Shown one piece after another: positions 34,375 to 46,311 of a stretch of 64,000 nt of DNA; positions within the stretch are counted from its first letter, which is position 1, and each line of letters starts with the position of its first letter. A model generated the notes under the pieces. The model had not been told where the DNA came from. It saw only the letters and a program-made list of their open reading frames with translations, and made no database searches. Made by a program: the position numbers and the translations under genes. The stretch covers positions 114,783,319 to 114,847,318 of the forward strand of contig CP136066.1 in NCBI GenBank assembly GCA_032622095.1, read 5' to 3'. Source of the stretch: Siphonodentalium dalli (Eukaryota > Mollusca > Scaphopoda > Gadilida > Siphonodentaliidae).

Positions 34375-37136
34375 CAGGGGGGGGGGGGCGAATTTTTTTT
34401 ACGAGACATGAGGTAGGGGGGGTGGGTGGGTACCCGAGGCCGGAAACAGTTTTTGACCACCTTTTTTGCATTTTTTTTTCATTGACATATTTTCAACTGT
34501 TTTAAACATATTTGTTTATATGTTGTGGCTTGTTGCAATATGAGAAGCACTAATACATTCAATATTGTTATAATTACCCCCATAAGTTGATATAAAATGG
34601 AAAAATAGTGAATATTGTGGGGGTGGGTCCCAAAATTTTCATTGATTTTTTTTGCGCGCAATTTTTTATTTATTGTGTCTGTTTCAGCTTGCTTGGCAGT
34701 TTTTATATTGAAAATTGTCTAGTTCATGGTGTAGATCAATAAAAAAATACTTCAGATAGCTCTAGGGTAGGGTGAACTTAATGCAGTCTGACAATATCAG
34801 CTAACAACTCATGACAGAATATTACAATAATTCTTATACTTCATGACAGTCTCTTTACTCATACAGTTAGTTGATGCATGAGTGTAATGTATGAACTAAA
34901 TATTTGTATCAGTGTTTGTATACTAAATTGATTTTTAAATATACTTTTGTCAAATAATTAGTTGAATTGTCAAAGTATTTGTTTCAGTGTTGTTGACAAC
35001 CATCAATAAGTAAATAAGTAGACATGAAATAAAGTTTTAATAACATTTATTGAAAGAAACAAAAATATAACCTTCCTTGGACAGTCTTCTGAAAAGTATA
35101 AAAATATTATTTAAATAGATGTGAAGAAGGGCCAGGACACATTACAGTTTTGTTCACATTGTAATTATTATATCCAATAATTACCTGCATATACTAGTAT
35201 GTAAATGACACTGAATGTCTAATTCAGGCTAATTTGAAAATTATCAAAGAAGAAAAATTAATTTACTTAATTAGTGTATATTTATAAGATGATGTACATG
35301 CAGGGATGTGGCTAGAGGGGGGTGTGGGGGTGTCTCACCCCCCCCCCAGCAGAGAGCTATATTTTCAATAGTTGGAAATTTCATACCTGCCACAACGAAA
35401 TTTCACACCAACAATAGGTTGAAAATGTTCTTGTAGTTTGATTATAAAACAATTTATTGGGGGAATTTATTGTTTTTCGACCAATATTTGCATATGTTCC
35501 TATTTATGGTCAAAAATTTTGACAGAAATGGACATCAGTTGGAAATTTTCCAACCTTAGGGGGGTGACAGGTTGGAAATTTCCAACACTTGGAAAGCTTG
35601 TGTCCTGGTCCCTCCCCCGTGGTCAGTCAAAAACTTCTAGTTAATTTAAGAAAACAATATTGTCATACAATTGGTCAACATTGTCATTGGAATTGTCATC
35701 AGCTGGAAATTTTCCAACCTAAGTGGGGGTGTAGGGTTTGAAATTTCCAACAGTAGGAAGGCTTGAGGCTAGTCTAGATGTTAGGATTTTGCGATTTTCT
35801 TGTTCAGATTTCAAAATGTTCACACACCGGGCCGAACCATGGTCGGCCCGGTGTGTCATTGCCCCATCCACGTGGCCAATACAAAACTGCTAATTAGTTT
35901 AGCAAAACAATATTTTACTACATTTGGTCAAACTTGTAGACATAAATGGTCATCAGTTGAAGAATTTTCCAACCTGAGGGGGAGCATGAGGTTTGAAATT
36001 TCCAACACTAGGAAAGCTTCAGTTGAGGCCAGTCTAGATGCTAGGATTTGCGATTTTCTTGTATAGAGTTTTCAAAATTTTCTCACACCGGGCCAAACAA
36101 CCATGGTCGGCCCGGTGTTTCCTGGTCTGTTGTCGGTAGTTGTGTGCATTTGTCTGGAATTAGATCACTAGTTGTTTTTTTTGGGGGGCATTTTTCAGGT
36201 TAAAATATATTAATGTTCTCATACTGGGAAAATAGAAGCATGGCTTATGAATATATAGGATAATAGGCCTGAGCATGAGGTACAAGGGGGGGTGCAAATG
36301 GAATTATGCAAAAAGTTGTGTTGGTGTGATTCTGACTCAAGGGGGGGGGGTGCAGTTGGAAATTCCCAAGGTGGACACCCCCCAGCGGAGACCCTCTAGC
36401 CACATCCCTGTGTACATGCAAGGTGGTCTAGTTTGAAGGCACACATAAATCTCATGTACAGAATGTGTGTGAATTTCTTATTGCACATAAACTCCATCCA
36501 GTACATGACCGAAGTTCAGCTCTAAATTGACCATCATCATTATTTTAGGCCTAGTTCTAAGTCGTAATGCGAGGTCGGGTCGGTGGTCATGCAGGCATAC
36601 ATAAAAGTTAATTCGTACACTGGTTCATATGCACATTTCCCTTTTTGGTATTACTATAGGCTCTAGGCCTACTAGTTGATGCTGGTTGATGTCTGAAAAA
36701 CAGATACATTTAAGTTTGTGTATTTTTTTATTCTACTGTAGGCCCTAACACTGGCCCTAGTTATTTTTTGTTGTCATTCCAGGGGATTCAACATATTTTT
36801 CATCTACTCACCAGCTGTATCAGACAGATGAATAGGTTGGGTTATAAATTTACCAATATAATCACATAATATTCTACCTTTGTTGATTGCTTAGAGTTCA
36901 ATTTTGCACATGTTTGTTAACAGGAAGTAACATTTAATTTGGTCTTTCAAAGAAGGGACCAATATAGAGCGGTTGGTCGTTTTTACAGAGGGGACCAACA
37001 TAAAGCTTTGATGTTTTGGGGTGGGTGTCTAAAATTTTATGAAAAAAAAATGCAAGAAAGGGTGGGTGTGTGTAAAAAAAATGGAAATGTAAAAAAAAGA
37101 CCCCCACGTCTCGCAACTTTTTTACGCCCCCCCCCC
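34375..37136. mobile_element. Poly-G-TIR element, copy A (2,762 bp, about 10-bp TSD), nested in the nuclease-like gene
   Basis: CCGGTGTCCG at 34,365-34,374 is repeated at 37,137-37,146. Reading the minus strand across one copy of this duplication restores the frame (LLKSERTP joined to VITADQPLYS), which proves the insertion. The ends are inverted: a G run of 11-13 followed by CG, an A/T run, then CGAGAC-TG-GG. There are further (G)n and (C)n tracts inside but no transposase. A 9-10 bp duplication is typical of Mutator-like elements, but the termini are unlike any I know. It contains a nested hAT-like element at 35,301-36,410. Confidence 0.85.
35301..36410. mobile_element. hAT-like non-autonomous element (1,110 bp, TSD TGTACATG)
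   Basis: The inverted termini are CAGGGATGTGGCTAGAGGG at the left and its near-exact reverse complement at 36,391-36,410. An 8-bp duplication TGTACATG is present at 35,293-35,300 and 36,411-36,418. CAGGG ends with 8-bp duplications are characteristic of hAT. The interior has about three tandem modules of 'tggaaattttccaacct' ... 'gaaatttccaac' (35,535; 35,704; 35,957). Two of these carry a palindrome, 'acaccgggcc' / 'ggcccggtgt', around 'aaccatggt' (35,823-35,857 and 36,085-36,118). No transposase. Confidence 0.9.
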
Positions 37137-37720
37137 CCGGTGTCCGTTCTGATTTTAGAAGTTGAACCGATTCATTAATTTTGCGCATGCAATGTTTTAT
37201 TGTGGTTAATGAGTGAGCCTGATCACGCAACATAGATACCATTGAGGTTATTGCTACATCAAACTGCTGACATCTCTTTTGAGTTGCACGATGAGCTGAC
37301 CATATTATTGATGTACTACCATCAATGACTTATGTTGACGAGGCCTTTTGCAACCATTCATAATCCAGCCGAAGTTTATTGAAAAACAGTTGAACCAGGT
37401 ATACCAAAGCCAGTGTTGGTTGGTGGTTTTGGCTTTACATCTTTTAAATACTAGTAGACAGGTGGAACATTTGTATACGAGTCCGGAAGATTTGGGATTT
37501 GTTTCGTTTTTCCAGTTTTTCCAGAACTGAAGTCAATAGGTTGCTGCTCGCCTTGATTATCTGGATGCGGATGCTGAAACATGGAAATATTTGTCTCGTG
37601 GAAAGATGATGTACTGGTAGTTGATATAGGGTTGTGGTCAATATGGTCCAAAGCAGATGTGGTGAACAAGCCTTTTCTCAATATAGGTGGACACATAACT
37701 CCATCTGTTTGATAATGTTT

Positions 37721-38580
37721 AACAACAACATGTCCAAGCTGGTTTGAGATGTCAATGACACGATTATAAGATATACTCAGTCACTTTTCCTATAACATGT
37801 AAAATCAGGTTTCGTTTCCTTGTTTTGTGAGGCCAGTGTATATAGGGAATGGTTTTTCACGGTCTTGACAGTGGCGATGATAAAATTATTTGTCCTTATA
37901 TCTAGAGGAGAAACAGTTGAATTGTAATAACTGCGCGATTGTTAAATCAGACTTTGGTGCACCATTTGTAAGCTGTTACTTGATGTCAGCCCCATGTTCG
38001 ATATTACATACACATTGCAGAAGGCTTTGTGGTACAGAACTTTGTATACTTGTTCAAACTTGTTGTAAAATTTGGTATGATGTTCAAGCATATGTTTACA
38101 AATGATTTCTGCTGCTCCAGCAATTTGTAACGCTTCATAATATTTACAAGCTTGAGATAGTACAGAACTAACTGTGTCTGAGAAAGTCATAAGCATATCG
38201 CGACCATGTTTGTGCTCCTCCTTCAGAGAAATTTGTCATCTGCTTAATAAAATAATCACTACATTATGGAAGACCCATTTGTACAAAATATGGAATGACA
38301 TGTCAACAGTATTTAATTACTTCAAATATGAAATGCATACAATTGATTACACCATTAATATTAGCAATTGTGTTGTCAATAATATCAACACCAAGCATAG
38401 CTTAAACATTTTAACTCACACTATACCAACCAATGTATGTTAACAGCCTATTTACGCATATCACTTAACAAAATTCAATAACTCCAGAAGATAACTACCA
38501 AAGAAATTGCATGCCGTTAACAGATATATGAACTAAGTATCTATGTTATACCACATATAGATCTATACAATAGTTGCAGT
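37721..38580 (-). pseudogene. Possible N-terminal remainder of the nuclease-like gene
   Basis: An open 84-codon stretch at 37,942-38,196 (minus) includes SQACKYYEALQIAGAAE and HMLEHHTKFYNKFEQVYK, in line with the downstream blocks and before the right inverted repeat. I cannot match it with confidence to the rest of the protein; it may be the decayed N-terminus or unrelated. Confidence 0.3.
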
Positions 38581-38769
38581 TGCTGAAAAAGTAGTCATCT
38601 TGATATTTTTTGAAGAATTTTGAAGAAAAAAACCTGTAAAAATATGAAAATAATCAATAAATCCGAAAAATAATAATAATGTTGCATACTTATGATAACG
38701 CAACCTTTAAAGGGATGATTTACTTATATATCGTAACAAAGTAAGAACCGAAAGTGGTTAGTGTATCTT

Positions 38770-38945
38770 ATATATTGGGTAGAAGTTCAATGCGGCGGCC
38801 ATTTTGAAAAATGGTGGCCATCTTGAATCCGGTTGCCATTTTGATTGGTTTGTCGAGCAATTTGTTTTAGTAATATATATTGATCATGCATACCAAATTA
38901 TACATGTTACATGGCAAGTACGTGTTAAAAATCCACGGTTCGACG
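38770..38945. repeat. Right inverted repeat flanking the nuclease-like gene
   Basis: Partner of 31,400-31,700. It contains 'gcggccattttgaaaaatgg' and 'tggccatcttgaatcc', exact 'tggtttgtcga', and 'tgatcatgcataccaaatta', and runs directly into the minisatellite whose unit resembles the outermost part of the left repeat. Confidence 0.6.
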
Positions 38946-39410
38946 TCACCTAATACAGGTTACATGGCAAGTACGTGTTAAAAATCCACGGTCCGACGGC
39001 ACCTAATACAGGTTACATAGCAAGTACGTGTTATATATCCACGGTCCGACGGCACCTAATACAGGTTACATGGCAAGTACGTGTTAAAATTCCACGGTCC
39101 GACGGCACCTAATACAGGTTACATGGCAAGTACGTGTAAAAATTCCACGGTCCGACGGCACCTAATACAGGTTACATGGCAAGTACGTGTAAAAATTCCA
39201 CGGTCCGACGGCACCTAATACAGGTTACATGGCAAGTACGTGTTAAAAATCCACGGTCCGACGGCACCTAATACAGGTTACATGGCAAGTACGTGTCCAC
39301 GGTCCGACGGCACCTAATACAGGTTACATGGCAAGTACGTGTCCACGGTCCGACGGCACCTAATACAGGTTACGTGGCAAGTACGTGTCCACGGTCCGAC
39401 GGCACCTAAT
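38907..39410. repeat. Minisatellite, 53/46-bp unit, ten copies
   Basis: Seven units of 53 bp ('ttacatggcaagtacgtgtt', 'aaaaatccacggtccgacgg', 'cacctaatacagg') are followed by two of 46 bp lacking the 7-base 'taaaaat' block and one shorter last unit that also lacks it. Units are more than 90% identical, the short form being confined to one end, so the array grew by recent tandem copying. It is not a CRISPR array because there are no unique spacers. Confidence 0.95.
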
Positions 39411-42130
39411 TAATCAAACTCTCGATAATGTTCAGCTTAATATATAAACCTTAGGCCACATGCAGGCATCGCGAAAATACACATTTTACGCAGAAACAAT
39501 CACAACAGTTAATATTGAGGTCGATTTGTATTATCCACCGCGGATTCGGCAGAACTTGTTCTTATACCAATCATAAATATCGCACAAATAGCATGTTATT
39601 GCCAAGACCGTACAATGGCCATATAAAAATACAGTAGAATGAGTAAATTGTGTGCAATACGAAAATCACTCAAGACCGGGGATACCCCACTTGATGAACT
39701 TTGGTTACAATTTACACCATATTGTTTACAACTTACCGCGCGATATAGCGCTCGCTAATCCTCAAAATTTCGGTGTTGAATGGGTCACCATGTTTAGTGT
39801 TTTGCTTATCGCACACTCTTTACGTGCTGTATATCAAATGCTCGTTTCACACAAAGTGTGTTTTGTGGGTAATATCGATTCATACTATCATTTTACTATA
39901 CTCTTAGTATATGCTTGAGGAAATTCATAATTTGGTAGTAACATACAATCAAGGCTATATATGCGTACCTTTAACCACGAATGTTCATCTAATTCAAGAA
40001 TACGTGAGCAATTACTCACCATTACCATATAAGTCATTCGATCTTTGTTGCTTCCCCTATTATTTAAATAATGACCCTTTTTGGTTGTCGCAAACCGACT
40101 ATAATCAAAATAGCTATTAGTGTCCTTTTGCAAACACCAGGTTGCGGAGCCATTATCAAAATATTTTTAAATATAAATGTTCTTCAATGTTTCAAATAGA
40201 CACTGTTTTTTGTGTATCAAATGGCTGTAATTTTCTGACAAAATTGCCTTTTGTGATTTTCCCCTACCCCGGTCTATAACAACGTTCAAAGTTGTAGTCA
40301 CACACGGTGGCATAGCCAATGCAATGCTATTTTAAACGCTAAACTGTTGTAGGAAGAAAGTTCGAATAATTTTACACATTGAACACATCCATGGATTTTT
40401 TTTTCTATTTATGCCCCACAACCTTTTAGAATGGACTAAAATGATTTAATTTTTTTGGAAACAAGTCAAGACTAAGGATTCATAGGTCATAAGTTGATTT
40501 TTGTTGTGTCATATTCCATTACAATTGTTTAATCTAGTATACTTAAAATGAGATAGGCAGGGCACATGGATATCAATTTATTGAGTTAAATGACCCCAAA
40601 TATTGCATTTTCGTCATGAGAGTTCTGTGTTAGAAGCAATTTTAAGTCGATATAATGGATATATATTTTGTTTGAGAATAGTTTGTCTTCTTAATCATAG
40701 ATGCATAATGTAATAAGTGTTGTGTATTACTAAAACATTGAAATGCCCTTAATTTTTTCTTTAGTTCTTAAAATACGTAACCATAAAATACGGAATTTGA
40801 CTCATTCTGAGAAATTGGGGCTCCGAATTTAAATTTAAGACTAACATAGACGCTTACTTCTATCACTTGAAGTATGATTACGAATACGTCAATTGATATA
40901 CTCACACTAATATGCATATTATGCAAATCCATTAATTTATTCATTTGTACCGGAACTAAAAGTCAAATGACTTGTTCCGAGATAACGATGATGATGATGA
41001 TAAACTCCGGTTTTGAAGGCACATAACTGGCACAATGCTTAACGAACATGGGAACGGTTTGTCGTTCCGGATAGGAATCAAGAAAGTAAGGTCGACAAAA
41101 TGTAGATGAAATTGGAAGGACTTGTGAGTTTGATGTTTATATACATCCCTGAACATCCATAAATTGATGATTTGACCAATTTTCCCAAATTTATTTCACG
41201 AAATTCACCAGTTTCCTTTTTTCTATTTTTGTTTATTTCCTGTATGGTATTTATAGAGGGTTTATGTACTTATTCCTACAATAAGAATTATGTTGCAAAT
41301 AGTTTGGGGTTTGACATGTTTCTCATAAATGCACTGGCCGGACAATAATAATTATGAGGTTGTCGGTGACCAGATGTCGGTTTTGAAAATATAGGAAGTT
41401 TTAACACGCTTGAATTGTAGTCAGCCGAGCAAAATATCAAATAATGGTCTCTTATAAAGAGCGGCAATGCTTCAGTACCCAAAAAAGCGGTAGTTAATAA
41501 AGAGCGTTGCCAATTATGAGCTTTTGTGATCACAATTGTGACATATTACGTATGGTTTATTGTGTGGATTCTCGTGACGCTTGAGCCATGCCAATGGTGT
41601 CATAGCCAATATCCCTGGTATACCAAATTAAATCGTATAATTATAATCCTCGGCTGTGGTATGTTACCTCTTGTTCGAAGCATGTTGCTGTTAGCTATAG
41701 CAGGTATATGCTACATATAATTATACGCTTACGATAGCTGGTGATTTTCTTAACAGTAATTGGAATATTTTTAAGATTCCCCGGTTTAGTGTTAAAATAA
41801 TATCTAGCTGTGGATAGTCTAGACAACGCAGAAGGGCAATAATAGAACACATGGTGGATGTGGTTTAAATAATGATACAATATCCATTGGAAGCTGGGAT
41901 AATGTACTCAATGGACAAAATATCAATTTGAGTTACACTAGGGTGTTTAATATGAACCCAATTAACTCGTGAGTTGTGTGGGTACAAGCAATTCTGCTAT
42001 ACGATTTGTAGCGTCATATCCCATATACTGAGAGTCATTCGTCGACATTTAGTGAATATTACGAATTACTAATTTTGGGATTAAGCCGCCATCTTGGTGG
42101 CCATCTTGAAACCATTATCAAACATTGAGC
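39411..42130. other. Unassigned
   Basis: Short ORFs only (up to 88 codons). A (GAT)n run lies at 40,987-41,002. The 12-mer ATAAAGAGCGTT occurs at about 41,499. 'gccgccatcttggtggccat' is at 42,087-42,106. No gene recognised. Confidence 0.4.
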
Positions 42131-45100
42131 TCAAAGATACATAGTTCAATCCAAAAACATACCAATTGTGCCCCGTTTTCGATATTATGTCATACAGTGG
42201 TTGGATCTGATCGGAAATATTTCTGTCCCTGTTTAGTCTGGGCGGTGCTGGGGCGTGACCGTCGGGGGAATTTATGCGACCATCATTTTCTTATGGGAAA
42301 TTATACTAGGTTTTCGAATTCAGAGGGCGCCGAGCCGAAATAGGTGACAAAATATAAATGTTCGCTGTTTCATAAGGTACCCTACCGAAAAATTTCCTAT
42401 TTTCAGCGGTTGGCATGCAATAGACAACTGGCTGACCGGGCATCAACTTTGGGAAGAATGAAAACATATTTACACAGTTATGGGGCTAATTTACACATCT
42501 AATCAGAATCAATATTGTTTTTTTATTCGTTCTGAGTTGGTGACGTCATGGTAAAGTATGTAGCGTGAAGCGTAAACAATTCATGGCGATTCGGACAAAA
42601 TGTCGTGCATCAATTCTCTACAAATATAGCATATATCTGGCGAATTCTTCCATGTTATATTTTTGGAAATGGTAGGGCATTCCCTACAATATGGTGTTCC
42701 TACCTATATTATATATTTCCAATTGGTCAAATAATAGACAAAAACTAAGCCCTCACACCAGTTTCACAAATATCCACTTATATATATGAATTCATGCAGG
42801 TTGTGTCCAATAACACATTGTCAATGCATAGTTTATGGTGTCATACTGTATAGAACCATTATTCTGTGGACAAGGCGAATGTAAAATTTCATTCAAATCC
42901 TAGATTAGAAAGGTAATAAAACCCAAGATGACGTCCAAGATGGCGGCCTATGTTTACATTGACATTTATATGTTATTTTATATAGGCTTTATCGTAATAT
43001 GCAACTGGCTACGTAAAACCGACGATGGAGACCAAAATGGCGGCCATAATACACAAATATATTCCGATAAAAAACGGCCAGCTTCTGAGTTGCAAGAGAA
43101 TTTGCATGTTATGACTTGTGTAGCTTATTCGTTCGTACATATATGTCATTGTGGCAAATGTGACCCGAATCCGAAAAAAACTATTGCCATTGAGATAGTA
43201 AATGCTCATTATATTTTTCTCGAAATCGACATGTAATACCAAATTGCCAAAGATGAGTTTCAACCTGACATCCATTTTTCTGTATACAAGTCAACGTTCT
43301 GCTTCACGATGGAACAGCTGAATATTACATTACTACAGCAAGAATGGAAGCCACATTTCTGACTAGATATACTAATGCAATCCTCAATAGGTGCACCATG
43401 GTAATAGCCATTAGACCCGCATTCATAAGCCGTCAAGCGATATATGACGAACCAATTTTGAATCTTGATAGGTACAGGTATGTGATGTATACGCAAAGGA
43501 TGGACAACTTAGTTGATATATCTTGTCAATTTTGTCAATTGCATACTGGGGCCATTGGTTTCCACGTTTGGTGGAGAGATGGCCCAGTTAAATAACCGAA
43601 GCAAATCTAAAAAAAATCCAGACCGAACACATATGTGTGTCGTTATATTCCCGCAGCTGCTAGGGTCGAACCGCGCATGGATTATGCTTATTTACTTACG
43701 CAGTTCATTTGAATATTTGCTTAGCAGTGCTCATTATGTGCATTCAGTATCAAACTGTATACATCGACATTGGTCGGTTGAAATAATATCATGTGAATTG
43801 GAGCCCAAATCATGTTGTACAGAAGCAACTTTCAGCGCTTGGTTGGAACAGGCAGAATAGTATTAAAAGTGAACAATAATTGGCCAATGCTTTAAATGCT
43901 AATAGTAACTATGAGGCGTGCCTTATTCTTGTGTCACGTCCTATGCATTTTAGATGCATGCTAATTGGTCTCGCGCTGTAGGTATGTCACGCTTCTACGT
44001 CCCACGTACACAGCTATTAGATTAACTCGCGTACAGTACCCGAAAGAAATAACACTATATCATCGAATTTCTATATACGTATGGCGCAATGTAGTCCATT
44101 GTCCAAAGAGGGCATTATGGGAACTGCTTTAGTTATTGATAATTTAATATATAACTCTTAGTGCGTATGCATATTTATTAATCGGCATTGTGGCTTCCAT
44201 TCTTACTATATTAAGGTAGAGCTGTTCAGTTGCATCATGCATCAGAACATTGACATATATACCGAAAATGCATGGATGTCAGGTTGAAACTCGGTCCTAT
44301 TTAGGCAATTTGACAAGTTTCGAGAAATTAATGAACAGTTACTATATTAATACGAATAGTTTATTCAGATACGGGTAAAATTGGCCGTAAAGACATGTAT
44401 GTACGAACGAATAAGCTACAACACTCATACCATTCAGATTTTCCTGTAACTCAGAATCTGGTCGTTTTATCGGAACAGTTCTGTTTATTTTGGCATCCAT
44501 CATCGGTTTTACGTAAACAGATGCCTTATAAAGATTAAGATACAGACTCTATCTAATAATTGCCGTATCCTACAAAGCACTAGCGTTGTTCCAGTCCGGT
44601 GTACATACTCCTGGTGTATAGTGTCAATATCAAAATTGGCAGCCATCTTGGACGCCATCTTGGATTTGATTACCTTCCTAATTAAGGATTTTAACGAAAT
44701 CTTACATTATCCGTGTTACCGGACAGTTCTACACAATAAGATTATAAGAGACCGTAAACTGTGCATTGTATATTCATTATTGGACACAGCATGCATGAAC
44801 GCATCTATGCTGATCTATGTGGATATTTGTGAAATTGGGGGAGGCTTAAGTTTTTGTGTATTATTTCACTATTTGGATAGATATAATGTAGGTGAGAATG
44901 CCGTTATGTAGGGAATACCCTACCATTTCCATAATTATATAACATGGAAATATTTGTCAGATATGCTACATTTGTACAGAGTTGACGTACGACACTTTAT
45001 CTGAATCGCCATGAATTTTTGACGCGCCAAGTTACATTCTTTACCATGACGTCACCAAATCAGAACAAACGCAGCAAAACGATGTTGAATCTGATAAAGT

Positions 45101-45720
45101 GTCGACACATGTCCCATAATATGTAAATATGTTTTCAATCTGGATAATTCTCACAGCTAGTCAGCATTGTCCTCAAGGTAATTATATATTCATTTGTTGA
45201 TGACCTGCTAACCAGTTGTCTATTATACAGTTATTGCATTGTTTCGAGGTTGACATGAGGATTTATCAACCCGAGGTAGTTAATATTCACCGAGGCCGCA
45301 GGTGAACCATGCAATAATTAGTTTATTATATTATCCACCAATTTTGTCAAGCCACATTTGGCCTGAAACACCTTACTGACCCGTGTGTATATATAAACAT
45401 GGATCCATCAAATGCACAACAATGTAGATACTTTATCCTTGGAAAAAACCCAGGGATTTACAATATCTGTTAACCTCTGGAAATATTCATTTTGTAGGTA
45501 GGGTACCCAATGCAACACAGTGAAAATTGATATGTTGTCACCTGTCTCGGCTCGGCACCCTAAGAAACTAGATAATTCTCCCATAAGAAAATGATGGTCG
45601 CAAAAATTCCCCCGATGTACGACGGTACCCCCCCCCCCCCCCCTTTTCCCCACTGGCCACCAGCACCGCCTAGACTAGTTATATTGCTTTGTTGATCGCA
45701 ACCAGTTTTAAATTGACAAT
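42131..45720. repeat. Long inverted repeat (about 1.2-1.5-kb arms, about 0.8-kb spacer)
   Basis: Blocks of 42,175-43,385 recur in reverse-complement order in 44,190-45,700. They include 'gggcggtgctgg' and 'gggggaatttatgcgaccat' / 'catcattttcttatggga' (42,240-42,298; 45,580-45,672), 'gccgagccg', 'gggtaccctac', 'ccatgttatatttttggaa' with 'ggtagggcattccctac' (42,650-42,690; 44,910-44,955), 'aagatggcggcc' and 'accgatgatgg', and 'aagaatggaagccaca' (43,340-43,356; 44,190-44,205). Identity is about 70-75%. The spacer (43,390-44,180) has an open 115-codon plus stretch (43,513-43,860) without recognised domain. It may be a foldback transposon or an inverted segmental duplication. Confidence 0.7.
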
Positions 45721-46050
45721 GGCATGCAGTGACGCATGATTGTGGTAAATTAGAAACAGATAACTACCCGTTAATTGAAATAAGTTATTTCGTTAATTAT
45801 TCATGGAACGAGTTTCTTGGTCGCTGATGAGAGAGTGTGTTGGTGTGATATGCGAATAAGAGGTGTCCTCAGCTCACCGCAGCTTTTTTGCTTTATGTCT
45901 TGAAAAATAACGCAGGGACGTTTAGTTTAAACATATTTTATTGCATCGTTTATGTACAATTGGGATTGGGGCACAAGTTATACAACTTAGAAAGCCCCTC
46001 CCCCCCATACAATTACACACGTTATTATAATAACAAGATGGTATATATAT

Positions 46051-46072
46051 GTTGTTGTTGTTGTTGTTGTTG
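46051..46072. repeat. (GTT)n microsatellite
   Basis: Seven perfect GTT units. Confidence 0.97.
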
Positions 46073-46311
46073 TATCATTTATTTTCGTGACATGTGCATG
46101 ATTACAAATTATACAAATATTATACATCAATAACAATTCGCACCCGGCCCGAAGGACCTATATGTCACGTCAAAATGTTTATAAACCGCATGTACGGTCG
46201 AACTGTTGATCATCTCGGGAATAAAATATAAAATATATATATATGTGTGTAATGTAACCCTTTCAGAAATATTTAATATATATATATACTTTTTTTCTTT
46301 TCTTTAAAGTA

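Larger units (their letters stand above)
31856..37720 (-). pseudogene. Decayed FEN/XPG-I-like putative nuclease gene with CxC tail, interrupted by a transposon
   Basis: Reading right to left on the minus strand in changing frames, one protein can be followed for about 1,000 codons. Blocks are: 37,696-37,451 (CPPILRKGLFTTSALDHIDH); 37,310-37,147 (SMLRDQAHSLTTIKHCM); then, after the insert at 34,375-37,136, VITADQPLYSLAKQIQW and YGEDRYVVML (34,364-34,260); FQFWSLVLDIELT and FFANGNTHYPRWL (34,010-33,800); QAHEQHNTILKGDGGA (about 33,690-33,645); a 140-codon block (33,500-33,078); DGSDIINVLQP; and a 312-codon block (32,864-31,926). The last has CTHEEADTAIF (about 32,575-32,600), ATDRDIVII (about 32,505-32,523) and AISGCDVV (about 32,348-32,370), the acid motifs expected of XPG-I/FEN-type nucleases (EAD, DxD, GCD). 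The final 50 codons, in another frame, give KCGCKK, GRCTC, PCTTLCSC. At least five frameshifts or stops. I recall similar full-length uncharacterised proteins, repeated in corals, fish and molluscs; this was not searched. The nuclease activity is inference. Confidence 0.7.

Noticed and set aside
38907-39410. Regular repeat array resembling CRISPR
   Set aside because: Units abut each other with no unique spacers and the context is eukaryotic; it is a minisatellite.
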